Source: Allomuricauda sp. M10 (GTDB lineage: Bacteria; Bacteroidota; Bacteroidia; Flavobacteriales; Flavobacteriaceae). Taken from it: DNA of 64,000 nucleotides. The notes under the pieces are model-generated. The model saw only the letters and a program-made list of their open reading frames with translations. It did no database searches and was not told the DNA's origin. The translations under genes were made by a program, and so were the position numbers. Positions 9,801-18,289 of the stretch are shown piece by piece. The DNA lies in contig NZ_JAJGBN010000002.1 of assembly GCF_020782875.1 (NCBI RefSeq), positions 434,001 through 498,000 of the forward strand, read 5' to 3'. Numbering within the stretch: the first letter of the stretch is position 1; the number at the start of each line of letters is the position of its first letter.

Positions 9801-11077
9801 TACTGGTTGTAAGTGATTAAGGTTTCTTCGGGTTCGGGGGTTGGATCCACATACTCTATACAGTCCAATTGCCATTTGAGCGGTTCAATATGGGTCATAT
9901 AATCCGTTTTCAAGGAATCCGCAATGGGCTCTGCCGTTGGGAGTTTTTCTTGAAGGGGATCCACTTGCCTACCGTTTTTCCAAAAACGGTAGCATACGTG
10001 GGGACCACCCGTATTTCCGGTCATGCCAACCCATCCGATTACATCTCCTTGCCTGACAAAATCGCCCTTTTTCACATTTTGGGCCTTCATGTGTAGGTAC
10101 TGGGTGCTATAGATGCTGTTATGTTTGATCTTTACAAATTTACCGTTACCGCCTCTTCGGGTAGACTCCTCAACGGTTCCATCTGCGGTAGCAATAATAG
10201 GGGTGCCAATGTCTGCGGCATAGTCAGTGCCTTTATGCGGTCTTACCTTATAGCCGTAATAGGCAATCCTGCGTTTTAGGTTATAACGTGACGAGAGCCT
10301 GTACCCAAATTTGATAGGGGCCCTTAAAAAAGTGCTCCTGAGGTTGTTGGCATCTTGATCAAAATAGTCCATAATATTGTTGATCGAATCCGCCATATAA
10401 GGAAAGGCGTATATTGGTCTTCCCTTATGCTCAAAGTAGGCTGCCTTAATGCGCCCACGACCTGCATAAATACTGTCGTTAATATAGCGCTCATCAAAGA
10501 TGACCTTGAACTTGTCGCCTTTTTCCAGCTTAAAAAAGTCGATACTCCAGGCATATATTTCTGAAAGGCCAATGGTAACACTATAATCCACCCCTAAATC
10601 GTCCATGGTCACAGAAAGGCTGTTGTTGATAATTCCACCCACTTCCCTTTCCACAAGTTTTACCTTGCGCTTGCTCTTGTAGGCCACCACACTGTCACGT
10701 AAATCAAAAACGGTATAATTGATCTTGTCGTTCTGGTAGATAAATACTTTGGCAACTTCGGAGGTGTCCTTGGATTTTAGGATGATATAGGGTCTTCCCA
10801 CATTGATCTTGCGCACATCAAAAGTATCCTTGAAATTTTCGGATATGGCAGCAATTTTGGGGTAGTCCACTTTATTTTTGAGCATCAGTTCCCCAAAACT
10901 GTCCCCATTTCTTACGGTGTCGTGCACTACGTTGTATTCATCCAGGTTGAACCCATAATGAAGAACTGGAGGTTTCTCAATGACCTCCACATTAGCTACA
11001 TCTTCAACCGGTTCTTTAGTTTGATTGCATGACACCAATACGATCAGTGCCAAGATTGCCCCAATAAATTTTTGCAT
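9800..11077 (-). CDS. M23 family metallopeptidase lipoprotein
   Basis: A 425-residue envelope peptidase, lipid-anchored at Cys17 (LIVLVSC). The C-terminal LytM/M23 domain starts near residue 265. Zinc ligands His281 and Asp285 are in HKGTDYA, and catalytic His329 is in YLHMKA. The usual HxH is HVC here (His360, Cys362), so the last ligand is Cys instead of His. The DNA confirms a TGC codon. The N-terminal half is LysM/OapA-like in layout. It probably cleaves peptidoglycan cross-bridges or regulates an amidase. It overlaps pgi and follows the tryptophan dioxygenase gene by 3 bp. Confidence 0.88.
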   Translation of the reverse strand: MQKFIGAILALIVLVSCNQTKEPVEDVANVEVIEKPPVLHYGFNLDEYNVVHDTVRNGDSFGELMLKNKVDYPKIAAISENFKDTFDVRKINVGRPYIILKSKDTSEVAKVFIYQNDKINYTVFDLRDSVVAYKSKRKVKLVEREVGGIINNSLSVTMDDLGVDYSVTIGLSEIYAWSIDFFKLEKGDKFKVIFDERYINDSIYAGRGRIKAAYFEHKGRPIYAFPYMADSINNIMDYFDQDANNLRSTFLRAPIKFGYRLSSRYNLKRRIAYYGYKVRPHKGTDYAADIGTPIIATADGTVEESTRRGGNGKFVKIKHNSIYSTQYLHMKAQNVKKGDFVRQGDVIGWVGMTGNTGGPHVCYRFWKNGRQVDPLQEKLPTAEPIADSLKTDYMTHIEPLKWQLDCIEYVDPTPEPEETLITYNQ

Positions 11078-11080
11078 TTT

Positions 11081-12055
11081 TTATTCCTTGTATTCCTTGT
11101 TCTCGGGATTAAAAATATGATCTACCCATTCCTTTCCCCACGTATCCAGTTCATATTCTGAGTACAAAGTTGGGAAAAATATTATTTTCTGAAAACTCGG
11201 CGGCAAATACTGTTTCCAATTTGTGCCTCCGGTCGCCTCTACATCCTTGCCCTCCTTGGCCAAATATCTGTATGCGGAGCCCATATGCATCAACGGCCAA
11301 TTTACGTTGGCATTCATATCCAATGTCTTTAACGCACTGATCAGTTCCTCATTATTTTTGGATTCATCGGGCAGTTGCAAATATTTTTGATATACGGTGC
11401 TGTCCTTCACCTGGTTGGCTATTCTCAACAGCCTTGGAGTGTACCTGATCTCGAACTGTTTCAAGGTCAACGTTTTTTCCCCGGTTTTTAGGTCGGTGGC
11501 ACCTTTCTTCCAATACACGTGTTCAAAAAGTCCCTCGATCGTCTTCTCACCTGAAAAATTGCCGCGATCGGTATGGTGCAACATGTTTTCCAGTGGGGTT
11601 GCGTAGATTTCGATCATCCGATATTGGGCCGACTGAAATCCACTTGCCGGTAAAAGGGCCATCCGGTAACGGAGAAACTGTTCCCTTTCCATCCCATTGA
11701 TCATTATGCTGAAGGAAGAGATCAACGCTTTAAAATAACTGTTGATCCTTCTTACCTTTTCAATGAAAAAAGTAAGATCTTGGGAGCGGTCCTCAACGAT
11801 CTGCTTCTGTTCATGCAAGATGAGCTTAAAGTAAAGCTCGGTAATCTGATGGTACATGATGAAGATTTCCTCATCCGGAAAATGGGTCCTGGGCACTTGA
11901 AGGCTTAAAAGGGTGTCCAAGTGAATGTAATCCCAATAGGTGAGGTAGCGTTGGTAAAGCAGCCCGTCAAGATACGAACTCAGGTCTTGGCCGGAGTTTT
12001 TGTACTTTTCTTCAAGTTTGTTGATTTGGGACTGAATTTTGGAATCCTGCTTCAT
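11081..12055 (-). CDS. kynA: tryptophan 2,3-dioxygenase family protein
   Basis: A 324-residue all-helical heme dioxygenase that would open the indole ring of L-tryptophan to N-formylkynurenine. Typical blocks are DYIHLDTLLSLQ, then FIMYHQITELYFKLILHE, which carries the distal-side His of the family. Later come FRYRMALLPASGFQSAQYRMIE-like residues and YLPPSFQKIIFF near the end. I start at the ATG at 12055; an in-frame TTG nine bases upstream is less likely. It sits in an operon with M23 peptidase and pgi. No kynurenine formamidase or kynureninase is nearby, but a 3-hydroxyanthranilate dioxygenase gene lies at 49.4 kb. Confidence 0.87.
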   Translation of the reverse strand: MKQDSKIQSQINKLEEKYKNSGQDLSSYLDGLLYQRYLTYWDYIHLDTLLSLQVPRTHFPDEEIFIMYHQITELYFKLILHEQKQIVEDRSQDLTFFIEKVRRINSYFKALISSFSIMINGMEREQFLRYRMALLPASGFQSAQYRMIEIYATPLENMLHHTDRGNFSGEKTIEGLFEHVYWKKGATDLKTGEKTLTLKQFEIRYTPRLLRIANQVKDSTVYQKYLQLPDESKNNEELISALKTLDMNANVNWPLMHMGSAYRYLAKEGKDVEATGGTNWKQYLPPSFQKIIFFPTLYSEYELDTWGKEWVDHIFNPENKEYKE

Positions 12056-12070
12056 CAATGCCAATCTGCG

Positions 12071-12850
12071 CTAGTTCATGATAATTTTGAATTGGTTCCT
12101 TAATCCATTATAGGCCTCGAGGTCTGCTTTTAGGGATCCCACCGCTAAATCTGCCTTTACGCGGATGGGAATCTTGTTCAGATCGTTGGACACCCAAAGG
12201 GTCAAACTTTCCTTTTCCTTAAAAACACGGCCCGACTGAACCAACGGTCTAAATTTAAGACATTCCACTTTGCCAAACTTGGTCTTTAAGATTTCTTTTC
12301 CCAAATATTTCAACTGGAACTTGAACATACCGTCGTCATCAAAAAGCATATCCAAATCAATGGATTGGCCTTCCACAAATTCATCATGTTTGTAATTGCT
12401 CCTTAAAAAATAGGAAGCCGAAATAAGGTCCTGTACTCCGTTGTGGATCTGAAAATCTTGCTGGGTACCATTTTTATGATCTTTGAGCACGGCATTGCGG
12501 GTATCGTAATCAAAATTGATTTCCATATCCTTGGTATAGCCTCCTTCGTCTATTTTGCGGACAAACTTGTAGGGCCTTCCATTTCTGCGACCAAAATAGC
12601 TCTCGTAAGTGTCGTCCACTTTAAAAAAAATGCTGGCAAAACCCGTAGTCTTGCCCGTGCCCACCACGTGGTAAACCGGAACACTATCCAAGGTCTCGGA
12701 AGTAAGGTGCATGGTAGCATAGCTGGCATTTAAGATTCCATAATGGATCCTGAACTTGAGCCATTCCCCATTCTTGAATGCCGGTGTGGAATTTTGCCCC
12801 AAAAGGGGAATCACCGAAAGCACAAACAATATGGACAGTAGTTTTTTCAT
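12071..12850 (-). CDS. DUF3108 domain-containing secreted protein
   Basis: A 259-residue periplasmic protein. The signal peptide ends near PLLGQNS. The rest matches DUF3108: GEWLKFRIHYGILNASYATM, the TGFASIFFKVDDTYESYF block, and the C-terminal LWVSNDLNKIPIRVKADLAVGS. Function is unknown; members are predicted beta-rich envelope proteins. The ATG at 12850 is preferred over an in-frame TTG two codons upstream. It is the first gene of the DUF3108-kynA-M23-pgi run; the gap to kynA is 15 bp. Confidence 0.85.
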   Translation of the reverse strand: MKKLLSILFVLSVIPLLGQNSTPAFKNGEWLKFRIHYGILNASYATMHLTSETLDSVPVYHVVGTGKTTGFASIFFKVDDTYESYFGRRNGRPYKFVRKIDEGGYTKDMEINFDYDTRNAVLKDHKNGTQQDFQIHNGVQDLISASYFLRSNYKHDEFVEGQSIDLDMLFDDDGMFKFQLKYLGKEILKTKFGKVECLKFRPLVQSGRVFKEKESLTLWVSNDLNKIPIRVKADLAVGSLKADLEAYNGLRNQFKIIMN

Positions 12851-12940
12851 AGTCAATTTTATGCGTATAAAATTAGCAAAAACGATGTTGGGGCCATCTG
12901 GTTTACATATACTTAAACAAATCTTATTCCAAAATAGTAT

Positions 12941-12974
12941 AAATAAAAAAAGCCCAGTCTTAAAACTGGGCTTT
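12941..12974 (-). terminator. terminator ending the patatin transcript or a small RNA
   Basis: Hairpin AAAGCCCAGT / ACTGGGCTTT with a 6-nt loop. Read on the minus strand it is followed by TTTTTTTATTTAT. It lies 213 bp after the patatin stop codon. Confidence 0.75.
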
Positions 12975-13048
12975 TCCTAAATAACCAACCAAACTTTAAA
13001 TTATGAAAAACCAATACTTAAAGTTATAAGGGAACCACCCCTTATCTG
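12941..13048 (-). ncRNA. candidate small RNA with two hairpins and an anti-initiation-region linker
   Basis: This occupies most of the 330-bp gene-free interval 12857-13186. On the minus strand it reads: 5' hairpin ATAAGGG/CCCTTAT (13045-13026), an unstructured linker, then a U-tailed terminator hairpin. The linker is the complement of CTAAATAACCAACCAAA followed by CTTTAAATTATGAAAAACC, which looks like a flavobacterial 5' leader plus start codon. The plus strand itself has only an 8-codon ORF (13003-13029) and no downstream gene. A TAnnTTTG box lies just upstream on the minus strand. It could instead be only the 3' UTR of the patatin gene. Confidence 0.4.
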
Positions 13049-13051
13049 AGA

Positions 13052-13059
13052 CAAATATA
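13052..13059 (-). promoter_or_regulatory. candidate -7 box for the small RNA
   Basis: The minus strand reads TATATTTG, an exact TAnnTTTG match, 4 bases before the candidate RNA start. The -33 box is poor: no TTG at 19-21 bp. Confidence 0.35.
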
Positions 13060-13186
13060 CGCCAGCACTTTGTAGGAAATTCAGTTTTTAACGGACTTTA
13101 ACTTAACCCCCTAGAAATTGATGCTTTTTAAATACTTTTTTGGCAAATTATTAAGAAATCCGAGGGATTTGATACATCCTCCATAA

Positions 13187-15451
13187 TCAAAACCAGAACC
13201 CTACACTAAAGAAAATACTGTCATTTTTTATCTCAGGCGACCAAGAATAGTAAATCTGTATCGGGCCGATAAATGATTCAAATCCGTACCCTACCCCATA
13301 ACCCGAATAACTGGGTTCCGCAAACCAATCACCAGTTCGGAAGAGGTCATCGGCCACATTGGCGAAATTGGTGGTAAACATCAGGTGGTGTTTGGGTGCC
13401 AACCGATAATCCATACGGCCATATGCTTTGACAAAACTGTTCCCTGGAATGCTGAGAAAATCATATCCGAAGAAGGGTACAAAATTGTTCACAAAGTCAT
13501 TACCAAACCCCCCCAGTACAAAATCAAAAGAGGTCACATCCGACGTCCCCAACTTTACTCCTCCTTCGGCCTCTAAATTAAAACTCAAATTGTGCAAAAT
13601 GGGTATGGCTGTTCCCAGCCTAGCCTTGGCAATGGAAAACTCCCTAAAGTTTTTGTTGTAATCCGAAGAGAAAAGATAAACATGGAAATCGCTATCGAAC
13701 AAAAGCCCCTTGGTCGGAAAATATTTGTCATCATAGGTGTCCAGTGTTATTTTGGAGAAGGCATTGAAATAATTGGATCTTTCAAAAGTGGTCCTTCCAT
13801 CATCATCGGTCAATGTTGCCTCGGCTTCGGTCCCTTGACCCAATGTTCTGGTACTGTACCGTAAAAATTTATGCTCCGCGCCAATGGTAAAGGCAAATTC
13901 CTCCTGCAGCACCGTTTGGAGATAAATTTGGTTGGTGAGATCGGTCACATCCAAATTGATCCTTCTGATATTGGGATCGTTGGGGACGTTGAAATTGCCC
14001 TCGATCAATGAAAAATCGATTTCCGAATTAAAATCCGTGAACTTGGAATTGATCCCAAAGCTCCAGTAATACCCTTTATCCAGATAGTATTGCATGTTGT
14101 ATCGGATATGATCGCCCAAAATAAAATCGAAAGAGGCCACATCGTCCTTCATCAAAAAATTCTTCTTGGTCAAGTTGAACAGGGCCGCACTCTTATAAAG
14201 GTCATCGTAATGGGCAGATACCTTGATGAACATTTTATTGGGGTTTTCCTTGATCTTCAAAATAAGGTCGGTTCCCAATCCATTGGAAACCAAATCATAC
14301 CGAATAGCCTTGAAGTTTCCGGTGGCGGAAAGGTTATTGATCCCTTGTTTCAGGTCTTCAAATGCAATTTTTTCAGCAAGGTTGAACCTCAATTTACCTT
14401 TAATATATCCCCTGGTATAGCGATCATTACCTTCTATGAGCATTCGATTGATCGTTAAACTATCCATGACCGGAATCTGCTTTTTAGGCTTGGGGACATA
14501 GTTTTGGCTCGCTGCAATCTTTTCCAATTCACCTAACTTGGTTCTGGCCGCTTTTTCTCCACTCTCTACAATGGACTTGCCGCGATTAAAATCGATAACC
14601 GAAAACTCATCTATGTCAGGCCGAATGTAGACATCGGTCTGGGCCGACTTTTTCTTCATGTCGTTCACCGTACGATAATTGTTGATCTGCAACAAAATCT
14701 CCGTGGCCGAGGACAGGGATTCCCTTGTGGATAGATCGTGTTGCACATCGACCCCGATGACAATATCGGCCCCCATGGCCCTTACTTGATCTATCGGGTA
14801 ATTGTTGACCACCCCGCCATCGATCAATACATTCCCATCAATTTCCGAAGGCTCAAAAAGGGATGGAAATGTGCCACTCGCCACAATGGCCTCGGGCAAA
14901 TAGCCATGGTCCAACAATACCTGTTCGCCTGTCTCCACATTGGTGGCCACACATAAAAAAGGAATGGGCAATTTGGCAAAGTCCTGAACATCCTTTACGT
15001 GGAAAAGCAATTGCACCAACATATTGTAGATGTTCTGCCCTCCTGAGATGGCCTGGGGAAAACTCACTTTAAAATCGGTAAAGGGCAAGGTAAGGGCATA
15101 ACGTTCAGAATCTTCCTTTTCATAAAAATTCTTGGCACTCCTGGGCACATGATCCTGAATGAGGTTGGTAAAGTTGGTACTCCTAAATATGGAATCCAGC
15201 TCTTTTGCCGAGTAACCAGAAGCATATAACGCCCCTACAATGGCTCCCATGCTGGTGCCACCAATGTAATCCACTTTGATCCCGGCCTCTTCGATCACCT
15301 TCAATGCACCAATATGTGCCAATCCTTTTGCCCCACCACCACTAAGTACCAATCCCACTTTTGGTGGGCGTTCCTGGGTTGTGGACTGGGCCATTCCAAA
15401 TACTCCGACAATAGAGCATATGATCGTAAAAATGGTTTTCCTAATGCACAT
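13187..15451 (-). CDS. patatin-like phospholipase with C-terminal outer-membrane barrel
   Basis: A 754-residue protein with a signal peptide (ending near GMAQS) and an N-terminal patatin domain. Its oxyanion loop is GGGAKG (38-43), the Ser67 nucleophile is in GTSMG, and the Asp211 dyad partner is in DGG. A POTRA-like segment follows (LTINRMLIEGNDRYTRGYIKGKL, about residues 330-400). The last ~350 residues form a BamA/TamA-like barrel ending in Phe. Inferred role: an outer-membrane-anchored lipase presenting or secreting the patatin domain. ATG at 15451 is chosen; a GTG at 15457 overlaps the uvrC stop. Probably cotranscribed with uvrC. Confidence 0.9.
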   Translation of the reverse strand: MCIRKTIFTIICSIVGVFGMAQSTTQERPPKVGLVLSGGGAKGLAHIGALKVIEEAGIKVDYIGGTSMGAIVGALYASGYSAKELDSIFRSTNFTNLIQDHVPRSAKNFYEKEDSERYALTLPFTDFKVSFPQAISGGQNIYNMLVQLLFHVKDVQDFAKLPIPFLCVATNVETGEQVLLDHGYLPEAIVASGTFPSLFEPSEIDGNVLIDGGVVNNYPIDQVRAMGADIVIGVDVQHDLSTRESLSSATEILLQINNYRTVNDMKKKSAQTDVYIRPDIDEFSVIDFNRGKSIVESGEKAARTKLGELEKIAASQNYVPKPKKQIPVMDSLTINRMLIEGNDRYTRGYIKGKLRFNLAEKIAFEDLKQGINNLSATGNFKAIRYDLVSNGLGTDLILKIKENPNKMFIKVSAHYDDLYKSAALFNLTKKNFLMKDDVASFDFILGDHIRYNMQYYLDKGYYWSFGINSKFTDFNSEIDFSLIEGNFNVPNDPNIRRINLDVTDLTNQIYLQTVLQEEFAFTIGAEHKFLRYSTRTLGQGTEAEATLTDDDGRTTFERSNYFNAFSKITLDTYDDKYFPTKGLLFDSDFHVYLFSSDYNKNFREFSIAKARLGTAIPILHNLSFNLEAEGGVKLGTSDVTSFDFVLGGFGNDFVNNFVPFFGYDFLSIPGNSFVKAYGRMDYRLAPKHHLMFTTNFANVADDLFRTGDWFAEPSYSGYGVGYGFESFIGPIQIYYSWSPEIKNDSIFFSVGFWF

Positions 15452-15456
15452 AGTCA

Positions 15457-17247
15457 CTAATGAAATGATTTATAGATTTTCTTCGCTTTGGCCATACCCA
15501 CAGATTCTGCGAGGCTTTCCAACGAAGCTTCCTTGATTCGTTTTACGGATTTAAAGTTCTTCAACAATTGCTCCGCGGTTTTTTCCCCAACGCCTTCAAT
15601 CCCCTCCAATTCGGAATTTATGGCTCCCTTGCTCCGTTTGTTCCTATGATGGGTGATCCCAAAACGGTGGGCTTCGTTCCTTAACTGTTGAATGATCTTT
15701 AAGGTTTCCGATCTTTTATCCAGATAGAGGGGAACGGGATCTTCCGGGAAATAGATTTCTTCCAATCTTTTGGCAATTCCGATAATGGCAATTTTACCCC
15801 TTAACCCCAATAGTTCCAAACTTTTCAATGCAGAGGATAATTGTCCCTTTCCCCCATCGATCACAATCAGTTTCGGCAGGGATTCATCTTCTGCCAACAG
15901 TCTTTTGTATCTTCTATGGACCACTTCCTCCATGCTGGCAAAATCATCTGGTCCTTCTACGGTTTTTATGTTGAAATGCCTATAATCCTTTTTGGAGGGT
16001 TTGCCATCCTTGAAGACCACGCAGGCCGAAACAGGATTGCTCCCCTGTATGTTGGAGTTGTCAAAACATTCAATATGTATGGGTTCCACCGATAGTCGAA
16101 GGTCCGCTTTCATTTGCGACATGATTCGCTTGGTGTGGCGATCGGGATCGGTAATCTTGATCTGTTTCAATTTGTCCTGCCGATAGAACCTTGCATTTCT
16201 TTCGGAGAGTTCCAAAATTTTATGCTTATCACCCAATTTGGGCAGGGTCACCTTCACATTATCCTCCACGGTTACGGGCATCTGCAAATAAATTTCCTTG
16301 GATTTGGAATGGAATCGTTGCCTGATTTCCGTGATGGCCAACTGCAACAGGTCCTCATCCGTTTCTTCCAATTTCTTTTTGATCTCCAACGTGTGCGATC
16401 GTACTATGGAACCGTGGGAAAGTTGCAAGAAGTTGACATAGGCATGGGTCTCGTCCGAAATGATAGTGAACACATCCACATTGTTGATCTTGGGGTTTAC
16501 CACGGTTGACTTGGCCTGGTAATTTTCCAAAATATCGATCTTATCCTTTACGCGTTGTGCCTTTTCAAACTCCATTTTATCGGCAAGCTCTTTCATCTGT
16601 TGTTTGAAAGATTGCAGCGAATCCTTCAGGTTTCCTTTGATGATTTGCCGGATATCCTCAATCTGGGCATGGTATTCCTGCTCGGATTGAAAACCTTCGC
16701 ACGGCCCCAAGCAATTCCCCAGATGATATTCCAAACATACCTTGTATTTGCCTGCATCAATTTTTTCTTCGGAAAGATCGTAATTGCAGGTACGGAGGGG
16801 ATAAAGGCTTTTAACGAGTTCCAAAAGCGTCCTGACCGTTTTCATACTCGTATAGGGGCCAAAATATTCCGATCCGTCCTTGATCAACTTTCGGGTAGGG
16901 AAAACTCTCGGGAACCTTTCTCTTTTAATGCAGATCCACGGATAGGACTTGTCATCCTTCAACATTACGTTATACCGAGGCTGCAGTTTTTTGATCAGAT
17001 TGTTTTCCAACAGCAGGGCGTCCGACTCGGTAGGTACCACAATATGGTTGATGGTCTGGATTTTTTTGACCAAGACCCTTGTTTTACCATACTCCTGGGT
17101 TTTGTTGAAATAGGATGAAACTCGCTTTTTTAGGTTTTTGGCCTTGCCTACATATAAGATCTTACCATCCTTGTCATAAAACTGGTAAACCCCAGGGTTA
17201 TCCGGAAGGGCACTAAGCTGTACAGGAATGGATGTAGGGTGGGACAT
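15457..17247 (-). CDS. uvrC: excinuclease ABC subunit C
   Basis: A 596-residue UvrC, the dual-incision nuclease of nucleotide excision repair. Domains in order: GIY-YIG (GVYQFYDKDGKILYVGKAKNL, residues ~18-40), a Cys-containing linker, the UVR UvrB-binding motif (~200-240), the RNase H-like C-terminal nuclease (HIECFDNSNIQGSNPVSACVVF, later VIDGGKGQL), and two HhH motifs (LEGIEGVGEKTAEQLL). Length and order are standard. The patatin gene follows directly, with only a few bases between stop and start. Confidence 0.98.
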   Translation of the reverse strand: MSHPTSIPVQLSALPDNPGVYQFYDKDGKILYVGKAKNLKKRVSSYFNKTQEYGKTRVLVKKIQTINHIVVPTESDALLLENNLIKKLQPRYNVMLKDDKSYPWICIKRERFPRVFPTRKLIKDGSEYFGPYTSMKTVRTLLELVKSLYPLRTCNYDLSEEKIDAGKYKVCLEYHLGNCLGPCEGFQSEQEYHAQIEDIRQIIKGNLKDSLQSFKQQMKELADKMEFEKAQRVKDKIDILENYQAKSTVVNPKINNVDVFTIISDETHAYVNFLQLSHGSIVRSHTLEIKKKLEETDEDLLQLAITEIRQRFHSKSKEIYLQMPVTVEDNVKVTLPKLGDKHKILELSERNARFYRQDKLKQIKITDPDRHTKRIMSQMKADLRLSVEPIHIECFDNSNIQGSNPVSACVVFKDGKPSKKDYRHFNIKTVEGPDDFASMEEVVHRRYKRLLAEDESLPKLIVIDGGKGQLSSALKSLELLGLRGKIAIIGIAKRLEEIYFPEDPVPLYLDKRSETLKIIQQLRNEAHRFGITHHRNKRSKGAINSELEGIEGVGEKTAEQLLKNFKSVKRIKEASLESLAESVGMAKAKKIYKSFH

Positions 17248-17282
17248 ATAGCCTTTTGAAAATGGTCCAAATCGATTTTACA

Positions 17283-17290
17283 CAAAGTTA
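17283..17290 (-). promoter_or_regulatory. candidate uvrC -7 box
   Basis: The minus strand reads TAACTTTG, 35 bases before the uvrC ATG. The upstream -33 region has TTTAAC rather than a clean TTG. The 346-bp interval 17248-17593 otherwise holds nothing I can identify. Confidence 0.4.
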
Positions 17291-17593
17291 TGGTTTAAAA
17301 CTAGTGTTTCCTGTTAAACTTGATCTATTGGCTTTTTGTATTGATAAGTATCAAGTTTGGGCAAAAGTAATTTGGAATGTGCACTAGGTCAGATTTTTAT
17401 ACAATTACCTTAAACTGTGGCGAATTATGGTTTTCCCTCAAAAAAACTATGGAAAATCCCCAGTTGAACAACTAAGATTTAGTCTAAATTGTTAAACTCT
17501 TGCAAAAAATGATGTATTTCATCGATAAAATGTGCATTTCATAGTGAACATTTCAATTGTTTTACTTAGATTTAACGATATAAATACAATCCT

Positions 17594-17683
17594 ATGGAAA
17601 ACTATGTAATCGTTTTGGGAATGTACTTGATTTTGATGCTTTTCTTCAAAATCTTTTTCTCCGTGGCAACAAAAGGAGAATAA
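17594..17683 (+). CDS. 29-residue single-TM peptide (candidate)
   Basis: An ATG opens a 29-codon frame: MENYVIVLGMYLIL, then a hydrophobic run through MLFFKIFFSV, ending in ATKGE. It would form one transmembrane helix with a short charged tail. The leader is AT-rich (TAAATACAATCCT), as in other starts here. It ends 42 bp before the formyl-THF cyclo-ligase ATG on the same strand. I know no family; the evidence is composition and position only. An opposite-strand ORF over the same bases looks less protein-like. Confidence 0.42.
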   Translation: MENYVIVLGMYLILMLFFKIFFSVATKGE

Positions 17684-17725
17684 AAAAGTGTTTCCCCAAA
17701 CCAACCCCTAAATCTTCAACAGTTA

Positions 17726-18289
17726 ATGTTGAAACATGACCTAAGAAAAAAATATAAAGATCTGAGAGCGGAAATTACTCCTCCTAAAGCCTCGGATTTA
17801 AGTTTGATTTTAGCCAATCATGTACTCCAAATCCCAATATGGGATTTTTTTTATTTCCATACCTTTTTGAGCATTGAGGACAAAAACGAAGTGAATACCC
17901 TACCCTTGATCACTTTGCTACAGGGAAAGGACAAAAACGTCATTGTCCCTAAAATTTCCGGTAACTCGGCTATGGAGCATTATCTCCTTACCGATAGTAC
18001 ATCCCTGAAAATAAATAGCTGGGGCATTCCTGAGCCTGTTGATGGCTTCTTGGTACCCGAGGATAAAATCGATGTGGTTTTTGTGCCTTTATTGGCTTTT
18101 GACATCCAAGGAAACCGTGTAGGGTATGGAAAAGGTTTTTATGATACCTTCTTGGGCAAATGCAGAAAAGAGACCCTAAAAATTGGTCTTTCCTTTTTTC
18201 AGGCCGAAGAGGACCTGATCACAGATGTGCATGAAAACGATATAAAACTGGATTACTGCGTTACCCCGAACAAGGTCTACGCATTCTGA
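17726..18289 (+). CDS. 5-formyltetrahydrofolate cyclo-ligase
   Basis: A 187-residue enzyme converting 5-formyl-THF to 5,10-methenyl-THF with ATP, a folate salvage step in the cytoplasm. The family is recognised by the N-terminal LRKKYKDLRAEIT helix, the IVPKISG segment, and the glycine-rich GNRVGYGKGFYDTFL motif (about residues 134-148), which binds phosphate. The 3' end overlaps the opposite-strand lspA by 13 bp, so the two are convergent. Confidence 0.93.
   Translation: MLKHDLRKKYKDLRAEITPPKASDLSLILANHVLQIPIWDFFYFHTFLSIEDKNEVNTLPLITLLQGKDKNVIVPKISGNSAMEHYLLTDSTSLKINSWGIPEPVDGFLVPEDKIDVVFVPLLAFDIQGNRVGYGKGFYDTFLGKCRKETLKIGLSFFQAEEDLITDVHENDIKLDYCVTPNKVYAF

Noticed and set aside
9801-9875. 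25-residue extension of glucose-6-phosphate isomerase
   Set aside because: It lies entirely in the M23 peptidase gene; the ATG overlapping the peptidase stop gives the expected N-terminus.
13003-13029. Eight-codon ORF on the plus strand after a leader-like sequence
   Set aside because: It ends after MKNQYLKL with no following plus-strand gene; it is better explained as the complement of an RNA or as a decayed leader.
16555-17118. 187-codon plus-strand ORF inside uvrC
   Set aside because: Antisense shadow of the UvrC reading frame; no domain or start signal.
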